A DNA stretch of 64,000 nt, from positions 434,001-498,000 of the forward strand of contig NZ_JAJNCX010000002.1 in the NCBI RefSeq assembly GCF_021026315.1, written 5' to 3'. Position numbers and translations under genes: made by a program. Of the stretch, positions 16,372-25,967 are shown in pieces. The DNA comes from Rhizobium sp. C4. Lineage in GTDB: Bacteria; Pseudomonadota; Alphaproteobacteria; Rhizobiales; Rhizobiaceae. The notes under the pieces are model-generated. The model made no database searches, had not been told where the DNA came from, and worked only from the letters and a program-made list of their open reading frames with translations. Each line of letters starts with the position of its first letter. Within the stretch, counting starts at the first letter, position 1.

Positions 16372-17886
16372 TCAGATCACGCTGCAAACCGTCTTCGTCT
16401 CCAGGTAATTGTCGAGCCCTTGCGCGCCATTCTCATAGCCCCAACCGGACTGCTTGTGTCCACCCTTGGGCAGTTCCGGCGAGAAGTATGAGTGGCAGTT
16501 GATCCACACCGTCCCTGACCTGATCCGCCCGGCCAGTCGATGCGCCGATGACAGGTCCTGCGTCCACACGCTGCCGGCGAGGCCATAGTCCGTATCATTG
16601 GCGAAGGCGATCGCTTCTTCGACATCATCGAAGGGCGTGACGGCGACGACGGGGCCGAAAATTTCCTCCCGCATCATCCGCATGTCGGGCCTGACGCCCG
16701 TGACGACGGTCGGCTCGAAGAACGTTCCGAACTCTCCGGCCTGCGCACCGCCCGAGGCGATCTCCGCGCCCTCGCTACGGCCTTCGGCAATGAAGCCCGC
16801 AACGCGGTCCGCCTGCTTGCGATTGACGAGCGGGCCGAGGTCCGTCTTCTCGTCCAGTCCGTGGCCGAGCACCAGCTTGCCCGCCGAGTTCGCCAGACCC
16901 TCGACCAGCTGGTCGCAGATGCTGCGATGCGCGTAGACGCGCGAGCCGGCGACGCAGACCTGACCCGAGTTTGAAAAGATGCCGCGCGCAATGCCCGGAA
17001 CCGCGAGCGCCATATCCGCATCGGGCATGACGATGGCCGGCGACTTGCCGCCCAGCTCCAGCGTCAGCTTCTTGAGATTGCCGGCTGCGGCTTTCACGAT
17101 CAGCTTGCCGACCTCGGTCGAGCCGGTAAAGCCGATCTTGTCCACATCCGGATGGGCGGTCAGCGCCGCGCCCACGGTTTCACCGAAGCCGGTGACGATG
17201 TTGACGACACCCGCCGGCAGGCCTGCCTCCAGCATCAATTCGCCGAGGCGAAGGGCGGTGAGAGAGGTTTCTTCGGCCGGCTTCAGCACGAGTGTGCAGC
17301 CAGCGGCGAGCGCCGGTGCCAGCTTCATCGCTGCCATCAGCATGGGCGAGTTCCACGGCGTGATGGCGGCCACCACGCCGATTGGTTCGCGCACCGTGTA
17401 AGCGAAAATCTGTTTGCCCTCAGGCTGATAGGCAATCGACGTGGGAATGGTCGTGCCGAGAATTTTCGTGCAATAGCCGGCGTAATAGCGGAACTGTTCG
17501 GCCGATGCCGGGATTTCGCCGAAACGGCCGGTGCGGTAGCTCTTGCCCTGATCGAGCGTTTCCAGTTCGGCCAGTTCCTCGACATGGGCGTCGATCAGGT
17601 CTGCGATCTTCCAGAGCAGCTTGCCACGCGCCGAGGGTGTCAGCCCGAGCCAGGCAGCGCCTGTCAGTGCCTTGCGGGCGCTCGCCACGGCCTCATCAAC
17701 ATCGGCGGCCGTCGCTTCGGCCAGATCGGCCAGCTTTCGGCCGGAGGCGGGGTCGAAGGTTTCGAAACGGGCACCGCCTGACGCATCGCGCCAGCGTCCG
17801 TCGATCAGGATTTGTTTGGCGGCGCGCGCCAGAAACGCCTTGGCACCGTCCGTACGAGGCTCGATCGTGTTGATGGCTATGGTCAT
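16372..17886 (-). CDS. Aldehyde dehydrogenase (betaine-aldehyde-type)
   Basis: A 504-residue aldehyde dehydrogenase with [33 protein letters not shown] (Glu) and NSGQVCVAGSRVYAHRSI (catalytic Cys), then EEIFGPVVAV. The ATG at 17886 overlaps the upstream 2Fe-2S gene by ATGA and has AGGAGA before it; the frame to 17955 is a shadow. It is the last gene of the leftward purine-type operon. It could oxidise an aldehyde released by the ThDP decarboxylase or the GMC oxidoreductase, or formaldehyde-like products of oxidative dealkylation. The substrate is inference. Confidence 0.9.
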   Translation of the reverse strand: MTIAINTIEPRTDGAKAFLARAAKQILIDGRWRDASGGARFETFDPASGRKLADLAEATAADVDEAVASARKALTGAAWLGLTPSARGKLLWKIADLIDAHVEELAELETLDQGKSYRTGRFGEIPASAEQFRYYAGYCTKILGTTIPTSIAYQPEGKQIFAYTVREPIGVVAAITPWNSPMLMAAMKLAPALAAGCTLVLKPAEETSLTALRLGELMLEAGLPAGVVNIVTGFGETVGAALTAHPDVDKIGFTGSTEVGKLIVKAAAGNLKKLTLELGGKSPAIVMPDADMALAVPGIARGIFSNSGQVCVAGSRVYAHRSICDQLVEGLANSAGKLVLGHGLDEKTDLGPLVNRKQADRVAGFIAEGRSEGAEIASGGAQAGEFGTFFEPTVVTGVRPDMRMMREEIFGPVVAVTPFDDVEEAIAFANDTDYGLAGSVWTQDLSSAHRLAGRIRSGTVWINCHSYFSPELPKGGHKQSGWGYENGAQGLDNYLETKTVCSVI

Positions 17887-18356
17887 TTCAAGGTCTCCTG
17901 CACCATCCGGGCGGCACTTAGCGCGCCACGGATGATGGAATGATAGCCGGTGCACCGGCAGATATTGCCTTCAAGGCCCTTGCGGATGTCGTCTTCGCTC
18001 GGGCTCGGATTTTCCTTCAGAAGCGCGACCAGCGCCATGACGAAGCCGGGCGCACAGTAGCCGCATTGGAACGCATTTTCGGCGGCCAGCGCCTTGCGGA
18101 TGGTCGCGGCCAGCGGGTCCGCATCAAGCCCCTCGGTGGTGATCACCGTGGCACCCTCAAGCTGGAATGCCATGGTGAGGCAGGCATTGGCCGTCTTGCC
18201 GTCGATCAGCACCAGACAGGCGCCGCAACGGCCGATGGAACAGGCCTCCTTCGTCGCGGTCATCGCCATGTTGTCACGCAGCAGCGTGACGAGCGGCGTT
18301 TCCGGCGGGCAGGTGATTGCGCGCGCTTCGCCATTGAGCGTGAAACCGATCGTCAT
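17883..18356 (-). CDS. 2Fe-2S subunit of xanthine dehydrogenase/CO-dehydrogenase-type oxidase (CoxS-like)
   Basis: A 157-residue iron-sulfur subunit. The plant-type cluster is in CSIGRCGACLVLIDG followed by NAC, and the second cluster is in FQCGYCAPGFVMAL and GNICRCTGYHSI. This is the standard four-motif pattern for the small subunit of molybdenum hydroxylases. It overlaps the fused FAD/molybdopterin gene upstream by four bases and the aldehyde dehydrogenase downstream by four bases. It passes electrons from molybdopterin to FAD in the enzyme at 18353-21493. Confidence 0.93.
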   Translation of the reverse strand: MTIGFTLNGEARAITCPPETPLVTLLRDNMAMTATKEACSIGRCGACLVLIDGKTANACLTMAFQLEGATVITTEGLDADPLAATIRKALAAENAFQCGYCAPGFVMALVALLKENPSPSEDDIRKGLEGNICRCTGYHSIIRGALSAARMVQETLK

Positions 18357-21300
18357 TGCCCCTCCTCCAATGCTGCAAGGATTGTCTCGGTCGGGAAGGG
18401 GGTGACTGTCGGCATATGTCCGATCGCCGCGAAGACCGCGTTTGCAATGGCCGGTGTGACCGCGCCGATGCCAAGCTCGCCGACGCCGCGCGGACCATAG
18501 ATGTCGCCCTCGGCAAGGCTTTCGAGCGCGAAGGACTGCATGTGCTTCGGGGCGTCCTGAATGCCGGGCAGCATATAGGTGTCGAGATTGGCCGAGAGAT
18601 ATAGCCCCTCCCGCATCGGACTGTCTTCCGTCAGCGTGAAGCCAAGACCCTGCACGGCACCGCCTTCGATCTGGCCGAGATAGGCGGCGAGATCCATCAC
18701 GGGGCCGGCTGCCGTGTGCTGATGAAGATCAAGCACGCGGACTTCGCCGGTCACACGGCTGATGGCGACGCGGGCAAGGGCTGCGCCGAACGCGAAGATC
18801 AGACGGGCATTGCTTGCGGTGTAGTCATTCTTCGGAAATTCATAAGTGACTGTAACGCTGGGCAAATCCTCTTCGTCGAGCTGATCGGCAAGTTGCTTGT
18901 AGGTCAGCAGGATGTCGCCACTGTTCGTCCCCCGCTCGATGAACCCGCCTGGGGCAAGCGCCAGCATATTCGGCTCGCGGCCGAGCACGCGGCCTGCGGC
19001 GCTGCGCATCTGGCCGGCAAAGTCGGGTGCGGCAAGGCGCGTCGAGGCCCAGACAACATAGGTGCCGCGCGACGCCGTGGTCGAGCCGGATTCGGGAGCT
19101 CTCGCGGTGTCGCCAATGACGGCCGCCACATCGTCCCGTGCGCAGCCGAGTTCCGCCGCGACCGTTGCCTTGACCAGTGTCATCAACCCTTGTCCGAGTT
19201 CATCCAGACCGAATCCGCCTTCGATCATGCCGGGCCTGGAGAGCGAAAGCCGACCACCGGACGGGTCTGGAACAACGGAGCCGAGGCCATTGCCCTGATA
19301 GTTCAGGGCCATCCCCGTGCCGATGATCCATTCTTCGTCAGCCGCCAAACCCAGCGGCCGGGTCCATAGTTCGGAATTTACAGCCGCTGCCAGCATCTCG
19401 TCGGCGCGCTCAGTTGGTGCCACTAACTGCCCGAGATAGCCGGCCATGCCGGGCTTCCGGAGGTTTCTGCGACGAATTTCCGCTGCCGTCAGGCCGCATG
19501 CGGCCGCCAGTTTGTCCATTTGGCATTCGACGGCATAGGTCATCTGATTTGCGCCGAAGCCGCGGAAGGCGCCGCACACGCCGTTATTCGTATAGGCAAG
19601 CCGGCCATGTGTTCGCACATTGTCGATGACGTAGGGGCCGGCCGCGTGTTCCAATGCCGTTTCGAGAACGCCCGGTCCCAGGGAGGCGTAAGCGCCAGCC
19701 TCCGCCAGCACCTCGACCTTCTGGGCGACAAGCCTGCCTTCGCTATCGATAGCCGTTTTCATGCGAATCGACATCGGATTCCGCTTCTGCCCGGCCAGGA
19801 CGGATTCCGCGCGGGAGAGGTGAAGCCGGACCGGCTTGCGGCTTTTCAGGGCCAGCAGTGCCAAAGCTGGCTGCACCGTCAGTTCGTCCTTGCCTCCAAA
19901 GGCCCCTCCGGTTGGCGATGTCACGACGCGGATCTTGTCCTCCGCCATGCCAAGGATGCGGGAAAGCTGCATCCGGTCGCGTCCGCCGTGCTGACCGCCT
20001 GCCAACATGTGCAGTGTGCCTTCGTCATCGACATAGGCGTGGCCGCCTTCGGTTTCCATGAAGCCATGCATCTGGCGCGGGGTGACATAGGTCGTTTCGA
20101 CGATATGCGCCGCGCCGGCAAAGCCGGCCGCTATGTCACCTCTGGCAAAATGCAGTTCGCGTTGCAGGTTGCCGCCGGCATGGATAGACGGTGCATCGGG
20201 TCGAAGGGCTTCTTCCGGGTCGGTCACGATCGGCAGCGGCTGATAATCGACCTTGATCAGCGCCAGCGCCCGCTCAGCCGTTTCGCTATCGATAGCTGCG
20301 ACGGCCGCGACTGCGTCGCCGGCATAGCGAACCGTGTCGAAGCAGAGCGCGGGCTGATCCTGCACGACAATGCCGAAGGCGTTGAGGCCGTTGATGTCGC
20401 GGTGGGTGACGACGGCGGCAACGCCCGGCAGCGCTTCGGCCGCCGACGTGTCGATGGAGAGGATGCGCGCATGTGGCACACCGGCGCGCAAGATGCGCCC
20501 AACCAGCATGTCGGAGCGTCTCGAATCTGTCAGATAGAGAAGATTGCCTGATATTTTGGCATCAATATCCGGCCTCTGATGCCAAACGGCAGTCGCATTC
20601 TCGCGCGCAAGCCGAATTTCACCTTCCTGTGCCGGCATTGAGGCTAGGGCGCTCTGCACCGGGAAGGTCTTGCGTCCGGGCAGGTCGCCGCCGAGGCCGT
20701 GCACGATGGCATTGGCTGCGATCCTCTTTCGATAGTCTGCGGAGCGGAATGCATCCGTTGGTGCGGAAATCGTCTCCATCAGGCAATCATGCAGCGCGCG
20801 CCAATTGATGGCCTTCAGGTTGCTCCCATTGAGAAGCGCTTCGGCCTGTCTTAGCCGCGTGGGTGGAACGATGCCGCCGCCGACCGTGAGGCGGGCATCG
20901 AGAATATCGCCCTCCGCGCTAGTCGAAAGACGTGCGGCCGCGTTGATCACACTGGGCGTAAAGGCGGCGCGGAGGCCGATCTTGCGGAACAGCCATCGTT
21001 CATTCTGGCCCTGCAGTGGGAGGAGGATCCGGGTGAGGATTCCATCCTTCGGATGCATGGCGAGCCATTGGGCGATGTCCATCTCCGTGGGGCCATCGAG
21101 TGTGAGCCATTCAAGCCGGGCGTCCAGTGCAATCAGCGCCGGCAGAAGACACCCGGTCATGCCGGCAATATTCCCGCCGAGCGTCGCCCGGTTGCGGATC
21201 GACGGGCCGGCGACCTTGCTGAGCGCGTCGTGAAGCAGGGGGACATGGCCTGAGATTGCGGGGTCGCGCAGAAGTTCAGAAAGCGTTGCCAGCGGACCGA

Positions 21301-21493
21301 TGAGGATGGCCTCCGCGCTTTCGGTGACAGCTTTCAGCTCGGAAATCCGGGCGAGATTGATGAGTCTGGCCGGTTTAGCTAAGCCCTTTGCCCAGTCCAG
21401 TTGCAGCGCTGTTCCCCCGGCGCAGAAGCGGCTTTCACATTCGGTGTGAAGCGCCAGTGCCTGGGACAGCGATGCGGGGGAGACGACCTCCAT
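18353..21493 (-). CDS. Fused FAD-binding (CoxM) and molybdopterin (CoxL) xanthine dehydrogenase-type protein
   Basis: A 1046-residue protein that joins two subunits usually encoded separately. Residues about 1-290 are the FAD-binding medium subunit (FCAGGTALQLDW, RNRATLGGNIAG). From about residue 300 onward it is the molybdopterin large subunit (SDMLVGRILRAGVPHARILS, SPTGGAFGGKDE, GAFRGFGANQ, and near the end YGPRGVGELGIGAVTPAIANA with the active-site Glu). It overlaps the small-subunit gene downstream and the oxygenase gene upstream by a TGATG or ATGA junction. By context it probably hydroxylates a purine or another N-heterocycle in the cytoplasm. The M-L fusion is the unusual point. Confidence 0.9.
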   Translation of the reverse strand: MEVVSPASLSQALALHTECESRFCAGGTALQLDWAKGLAKPARLINLARISELKAVTESAEAILIGPLATLSELLRDPAISGHVPLLHDALSKVAGPSIRNRATLGGNIAGMTGCLLPALIALDARLEWLTLDGPTEMDIAQWLAMHPKDGILTRILLPLQGQNERWLFRKIGLRAAFTPSVINAAARLSTSAEGDILDARLTVGGGIVPPTRLRQAEALLNGSNLKAINWRALHDCLMETISAPTDAFRSADYRKRIAANAIVHGLGGDLPGRKTFPVQSALASMPAQEGEIRLARENATAVWHQRPDIDAKISGNLLYLTDSRRSDMLVGRILRAGVPHARILSIDTSAAEALPGVAAVVTHRDINGLNAFGIVVQDQPALCFDTVRYAGDAVAAVAAIDSETAERALALIKVDYQPLPIVTDPEEALRPDAPSIHAGGNLQRELHFARGDIAAGFAGAAHIVETTYVTPRQMHGFMETEGGHAYVDDEGTLHMLAGGQHGGRDRMQLSRILGMAEDKIRVVTSPTGGAFGGKDELTVQPALALLALKSRKPVRLHLSRAESVLAGQKRNPMSIRMKTAIDSEGRLVAQKVEVLAEAGAYASLGPGVLETALEHAAGPYVIDNVRTHGRLAYTNNGVCGAFRGFGANQMTYAVECQMDKLAAACGLTAAEIRRRNLRKPGMAGYLGQLVAPTERADEMLAAAVNSELWTRPLGLAADEEWIIGTGMALNYQGNGLGSVVPDPSGGRLSLSRPGMIEGGFGLDELGQGLMTLVKATVAAELGCARDDVAAVIGDTARAPESGSTTASRGTYVVWASTRLAAPDFAGQMRSAAGRVLGREPNMLALAPGGFIERGTNSGDILLTYKQLADQLDEEDLPSVTVTYEFPKNDYTASNARLIFAFGAALARVAISRVTGEVRVLDLHQHTAAGPVMDLAAYLGQIEGGAVQGLGFTLTEDSPMREGLYLSANLDTYMLPGIQDAPKHMQSFALESLAEGDIYGPRGVGELGIGAVTPAIANAVFAAIGHMPTVTPFPTETILAALEEGQ

Positions 21494-22362
21494 CAGGCGC
21501 TGCCTGCCGTCGTGCCGAAGCGAATGCCTTTCTCCTTTAGCCAGCGACGATAGGCGATGGACGAGGAGTCGGCGCGGGTCGGAATTTCCGCGCGCGGCTC
21601 CAGCGGCATCAGAAGCGGGCGCTGGTTTTCGACGATGATCCGGTCCTGCATGAAGATCACCTGCTCGAACTTCAGCAATGCATTGTCCGAGGAAATCGGA
21701 TCGACCAGATACATGACCGGCTGTGCCCGGCAGAGCCCGTCTTCCATCGGCTGGATGAACAGCGCGATGGCGTCGAGCCGGTTCGGGGAGGTCGGGCAGA
21801 CGCGATAGAGCATGACGACGAAGGGCGAGGGGACGCGATAGGTCAGATGCACGAAGTCGCCCTTGTCCTCGGTCGCGGCAATACGCGGCTGGAAGAAGGT
21901 GCAGTTCGTCGCCCAGACCTCATCCACGTCGCGGCGGATTTCGCTCGCATAGCCCGGAACTTCCGTATGCGGCTCGGAGCCGAGAATATCGGTGTGCACG
22001 AAGGGGAAATGCGCCATGTCGAGAAAGTTCTCGACCACGCGCAGGCCAGACGCCCGCATCGTCACCCAGCCGCAGAGTACGAAGCGGCGGTCGTCTTCGT
22101 CGGCTTCGGCGATGTGGACGATATCCTTCGTCGGGTTGCCCAGCGTGGTGAACAGGCAGCCATAGCGAACCTTCACGGGAAGCGCTGGCCCCCGCGCGCC
22201 GTCATCGAGAACTTCACGCACCAGCGGCTCGCGGTCGGGTCCGATGCCATACTCGATGGCCTGACCGAGAAGCTTTGTCGTTACCATCGGCTGCGTCAGG
22301 TCGCCGGCCGTTGCGATGGCATACCAGTCGTCGAGTGCGATCCTGTCGGTGGTTCTTGCCAT
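21493..22362 (-). CDS. Rieske-less ring-hydroxylating/N-demethylating oxygenase catalytic protein (NdmC-like), copy 1
   Basis: A 289-residue protein with only the mononuclear-iron catalytic domain of a Rieske oxygenase. The iron site is in ENFLDMAHFPFVHTDILG: bridging Asp, then His and His in the D-x2-H-x4-H pattern. A likely third carboxylate ligand is in FMQDRIIVENQRP. The C-terminus SIAYRRWLKEKG resembles that of NdmA-type demethylases. No C-x-H and C-x2-H Rieske motif exists anywhere in the protein; its N-terminal half is a short remnant. The ATG at 22362 has GAAGG upstream, and the longer frame to 22470 is rejected. It would need electrons from a Rieske protein in trans, for which 29983-30660 is the candidate. 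Confidence 0.82.
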   Translation of the reverse strand: MARTTDRIALDDWYAIATAGDLTQPMVTTKLLGQAIEYGIGPDREPLVREVLDDGARGPALPVKVRYGCLFTTLGNPTKDIVHIAEADEDDRRFVLCGWVTMRASGLRVVENFLDMAHFPFVHTDILGSEPHTEVPGYASEIRRDVDEVWATNCTFFQPRIAATEDKGDFVHLTYRVPSPFVVMLYRVCPTSPNRLDAIALFIQPMEDGLCRAQPVMYLVDPISSDNALLKFEQVIFMQDRIIVENQRPLLMPLEPRAEIPTRADSSSIAYRRWLKEKGIRFGTTAGSA

Positions 22363-22372
22363 GGTCACACCT

Positions 22373-23749
22373 TCAGCCTTCCGTCCATTGCTTGGTGCCG
22401 CCGCCATTCGCTGCCAGCCATTCGGCGCGGCGGGCGAAATGGTCGGGTGCCATCCTGCGGACATTTCCAATGATGTAGTCGAGATCGACTTCCGTCAGGC
22501 GGCCGTCCTCCACGATGATTTCCCCATCCACCATGGTCATGACGACATCGCTGCCGCGCACCGCGTGGACGAGATTGTGCTGGAGATTGAAATAGCGACC
22601 TTCGCCGAAAAGCGGCGTCATGCGCGGTGTGGAGGTGTCGACGGCGATGATGTCGGCGCGCTTGCCGACCTCGATGGAGCCGATTTCGTGGTCGAGGCCG
22701 ATGGCCTTGGCACCGAGGATGGTGGCCATGCGCAGGCATTGCCAGCTGTCCATGGCGGCCGCATCCCGGTGACGCAGCTTGCCGAGCAGCGAGGCCACCT
22801 TCATCTCCTCGAACATGTCGAAATTGTTGTTCTCCTTCTCGCCATCCGTGCCGATGCCGACGGGCACGCCCAGCGCCAGCATGTCGGAGATTGGCGCAAT
22901 CCCGGAGGCGAGCTTCATGTTGGAGACGGGATTATGCGCCACGGAGACGGGATATTTGGCAATCAGCTCGATCTCTGACGGGTCGAGCCAGACGGCGTGT
23001 GCAATCATCGTGCGCGGGGTTTCGAAGAAGCCGAGGTCTTCCAGCGCAAACATCGGCCGCTTGCCGTAGCGGTTGACGAATTCCTCGACCTCGATATCGG
23101 CTTCGGAGCAATGGGTGTGGAAACCTGTCTGGTGCTTCTTCGCCAAGGCGATGGCGCGCTGTTGGCCCGCCTCGTCGGCATAGAAAAGATGTTCCAGCCC
23201 GACCCAGACATTGATGCGGCCATTGGCCTTTCGATGCCATTGCTCGATCATCGCCTCGTTCATGTCGAGCGTGTCGAAATAGTGGTAATCCGGATGCTCG
23301 CCGACATAAGGAACGGCGACAAGGCGGGTGCCGACCGCTTCGGCCGCCGTCGCGCTCCCCTCCATGAAGCGCCACATGTCGACGACGGTCGTGGTGCCGG
23401 CGAGCGCGGATTCGGCATAGCAGAGGAAGGAGGCGGCTTCCGCCTCATGCGGACGGAGGACCCGGTGCATGGGGTTGATATGCTGCGTCAGCCAGTCCCA
23501 GACCGGCAGATGCTCGGCCGTGCCGCGCAGGAAGCCGGAATGCGCGTGGGCGTTGATGAGCCCCGGCATCAGCACGGCGTTTTCAATCTTTGTCACCTCG
23601 AAGTCGGGGTGTGCTGCCTTGACGGTCTCCAATGGGCCGACGTCGAGAATGCGGCCATCTTCGATGGCCACGGCGCCATGGGTGATGACGCTGTTGTTGG
23701 CATCCATGGTGAGGAGAAATTCGGCTGTCAGGATGCGGCCTGAAGTCAT
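22373..23749 (-). CDS. Amidohydrolase/deaminase (SAH/MTA deaminase and 8-oxoguanine deaminase-like)
   Basis: A 458-residue metal-dependent amidohydrolase. Metal-site motifs are NAHAHSGFLRG, HTHCSEAD, MIAHAVWLDPSEIELIA, and VGIGTDGEKENNN with the catalytic Asp. VAHNPVSNMKLASGIAP is the hallmark of the MTA/SAH deaminase, TrzN and 8-oxoguanine deaminase group, which remove an amino or similar group from purines and triazines. It lies 11 bases upstream of oxygenase copy 1 in the same operon. A deaminated purine-like substrate fits the locus, but the exact substrate is unknown. Confidence 0.87.
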   Translation of the reverse strand: MTSGRILTAEFLLTMDANNSVITHGAVAIEDGRILDVGPLETVKAAHPDFEVTKIENAVLMPGLINAHAHSGFLRGTAEHLPVWDWLTQHINPMHRVLRPHEAEAASFLCYAESALAGTTTVVDMWRFMEGSATAAEAVGTRLVAVPYVGEHPDYHYFDTLDMNEAMIEQWHRKANGRINVWVGLEHLFYADEAGQQRAIALAKKHQTGFHTHCSEADIEVEEFVNRYGKRPMFALEDLGFFETPRTMIAHAVWLDPSEIELIAKYPVSVAHNPVSNMKLASGIAPISDMLALGVPVGIGTDGEKENNNFDMFEEMKVASLLGKLRHRDAAAMDSWQCLRMATILGAKAIGLDHEIGSIEVGKRADIIAVDTSTPRMTPLFGEGRYFNLQHNLVHAVRGSDVVMTMVDGEIIVEDGRLTEVDLDYIIGNVRRMAPDHFARRAEWLAANGGGTKQWTEG

Positions 23750-23786
23750 TTGATGTGTCCTTCCGTCGCGGCGCTTCCGGCCGGGT

Positions 23787-25343
23787 TCAATCCTGTCCGG
23801 TGAGGAAATCGGCGGCGCGTTCGCCGATCATCGTCACGGGGGCATGGGTGTTGCAGGTGGGGATGATCGGGATCACCGAGGCATCCGAAATGGTAAGACC
23901 GTCGAGGCCGTGGACCTTGAGGCGTGGATCGACGACCGAGAGAGCATCGCGCCCCATCTTGGCCGTGCCGCTGGTGTGGAAGAATGTGCCGCAGGCATTG
24001 CGGATGAATTCGACCGTTTCGGCCTTGCTCAGCCGCCGCTCCGGCGCTGCAAAGCCGGCGAAGAGATCGCTAAAGGCCTTTGTTTCGGCGAGGTCCATGA
24101 TCGTGCCGACGGCAGAGACCAGTGCTTCGAGATCTTGCCGCTCTGCGAGATAATTCGGCTGGATGTCCAGCGGGCCGAACGGGTCGGAGGACAGCATGCG
24201 CAAATGGCCGACGCTCTTCGAATGCATCAGCCCGACGCCCATCGAGAAGACCTCGCCCGAGGTGTCGTAGAGTTCGCGAACGCGCGGTTCGGCGCTATTG
24301 CCCTGAACCGGGAAGGCATGGACATCGGCTTGCACGAGGTCGGGTCGCGATTTCCAGTTCAGCATCGTGCCGCCGCCATTGTCGCGCGGCTCGCCAAGCG
24401 GCTGCTTTGCCTTGCAGACGATCGCCTGCACCAGCGGGTGGTCCTGCAGGTTCTTGCCCACGCCCGGCAGCGCGTGGCGAACAGGAATGCCGAGCGGTGC
24501 AAGCTCGGCCGGGTCGCCGATGCCGGAGAGCATGAGAATACGCGGCGTGTTGATGGCGCCGGCGGAGAGTATGACCTGCGTCGTCGCGCGCGTTTCGACC
24601 GGCTGGCCATCGACCAGATGGCGAATGCCGGTGCAGGTCGTGCCATCCAGCAGGAGGGTGAGCACATGGCTGCCGGTCAGCACTGTCAGGCGCGGGTTGC
24701 TGAGGATGGGTTTCAGATAGCCATCAGCGGAGCTGAAACGGCGGCCTTCGGCGATATTGAAATTGGAAGGCGCTGCCCCCTCATTCGTCTCGCCATTCGG
24801 ATCGGCAATGGCGCGGATGCCGACATCTCCAGCGCCTTCGAGCATGGCACTCGCGACCGGGTGAAGATTGCGGCTCGTCGTGAGCCGCAACGGACCGCCC
24901 GCACCGCGAAAGGTGGTTTCGCCGCCTTCCCAATCTTCCGCGCGCTTGAAATAGGGCAGGACCGAGGACCAGCCCCATCCATCGCAGCCGGCGGCGTCCC
25001 AGGCGTCATAATCAGCCGGATTGCCGCGATACCACATCAGCGCATTGATGGCCGAAGAGCCGCCCAGAACCTTGCCGCGCGGAATGCCGATCGTGCGGCC
25101 ATTGACCAGCGGCGAGGGGGTATAGTCATAGCCCCAGTCGAAGCGGCTGCGGCCGAGCGGCACCCAGGCGGCCGGATCTTCGATCTCCGGCACGCCGAAG
25201 CCGGTCTCGCCGGCCTCGATGAGGAGCACTGTCGCATCCGTACGCTCGATCAGCCGCCGCACCACCGGCAGGCCGCCAGAGCCAGCACCGACGACGATAT
25301 AGTCGTAGGCCTTTTCAAGCGGTCTGGCGGAAAGGGTGCTCAC
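23787..25343 (-). CDS. GMC-family FAD oxidoreductase (choline/alcohol dehydrogenase-like)
   Basis: A 518-residue flavoprotein. The FAD-binding motif is YIVVGAGSGGLPVVRRL, the family signature is PRGKVLGGSSAINALMWYRG, and the second signature is VILSAGAINTPRILMLSGIG. The active-site His is in TFFHTSGTAKMG. The second catalytic position, usually Asn in NTNAPT, reads NTHAPVTMIGERAADF. Family members oxidise primary alcohols or amines to aldehydes. In this operon it may oxidise a side chain of the imported compound, with the aldehyde dehydrogenase at 16372-17886 completing the step. Confidence 0.88.
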   Translation of the reverse strand: MSTLSARPLEKAYDYIVVGAGSGGLPVVRRLIERTDATVLLIEAGETGFGVPEIEDPAAWVPLGRSRFDWGYDYTPSPLVNGRTIGIPRGKVLGGSSAINALMWYRGNPADYDAWDAAGCDGWGWSSVLPYFKRAEDWEGGETTFRGAGGPLRLTTSRNLHPVASAMLEGAGDVGIRAIADPNGETNEGAAPSNFNIAEGRRFSSADGYLKPILSNPRLTVLTGSHVLTLLLDGTTCTGIRHLVDGQPVETRATTQVILSAGAINTPRILMLSGIGDPAELAPLGIPVRHALPGVGKNLQDHPLVQAIVCKAKQPLGEPRDNGGGTMLNWKSRPDLVQADVHAFPVQGNSAEPRVRELYDTSGEVFSMGVGLMHSKSVGHLRMLSSDPFGPLDIQPNYLAERQDLEALVSAVGTIMDLAETKAFSDLFAGFAAPERRLSKAETVEFIRNACGTFFHTSGTAKMGRDALSVVDPRLKVHGLDGLTISDASVIPIIPTCNTHAPVTMIGERAADFLTGQD

Positions 25344-25358
25344 GGTGTCTGACGCTCC

Positions 25359-25967
25359 TCAGTTATGCTCGCTCGGGCCCATGATGACGATACCTTCGGT
25401 CGCCTCGACATGGCGGACGAAGATGTATTTGTCCTCGCGGCCGTCCGAATGCTTGCGCTTGATGTCCGGCTGGACGGTGCCCGCCACCTTGGCGACGACG
25501 ATATAGGGTACATCCGCCTTGAGGCCGGCTTCGCAATGGGCTTCGAACTCTTCAAGCGTGCGGGCCGTGTAGGCCTGCTCGACGCCGGCGCCGCGGGCAA
25601 TTGCTGCGATATCGACGCGGCCGGAGGCCGTATGCGTCGGCGGGCCGCCGATCGACTGGTAGCATTCATTGTCCCAGACGACCGTGAAGAGGTTCTTCGG
25701 CTGCTCGTTGCCAAGCGTGGCCAGAATGCCGAGGTTGAACATCATGCCGCCATCCGTATCGAGCGAGATGATGCGGCGATGCGGCAGGCCCGCTGCCAGC
25801 CCGAAGGCCTGCGGTGTCACGCAGCCAAGCTGCTGCTGGAACAGGCTCGCCTCGCGCATATGCGGCGCGGCATTGTACCATTCATCCACCGAGGCCCCGA
25901 GCGAGAGGATGACCAGCTCGTCCTTCAGCCGCGCGGCCAGAAGCTTCATGCAATCATAGCGCTTCAT
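25359..25967 (-). CDS. ThDP-dependent decarboxylase, beta (pyrophosphate-binding) subunit
   Basis: A 202-residue protein with the ThDP pyrophosphate-binding motif in ISLDTDGGMMFNLGILATLG, followed by VVWDNECYQSIGG. Its length and pattern match the ComE-like beta subunit of sulfopyruvate or phosphonopyruvate decarboxylases. It overlaps the alpha-subunit gene by four bases (ATGA). The pair should decarboxylate a 2-oxo acid to an aldehyde. No phosphonate gene is nearby, and sulfonate genes lie only further away, so the true substrate may be a 2-oxo acid derived from the purine-like compound. Confidence 0.83.
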   Translation of the reverse strand: MKRYDCMKLLAARLKDELVILSLGASVDEWYNAAPHMREASLFQQQLGCVTPQAFGLAAGLPHRRIISLDTDGGMMFNLGILATLGNEQPKNLFTVVWDNECYQSIGGPPTHTASGRVDIAAIARGAGVEQAYTARTLEEFEAHCEAGLKADVPYIVVAKVAGTVQPDIKRKHSDGREDKYIFVRHVEATEGIVIMGPSEHN

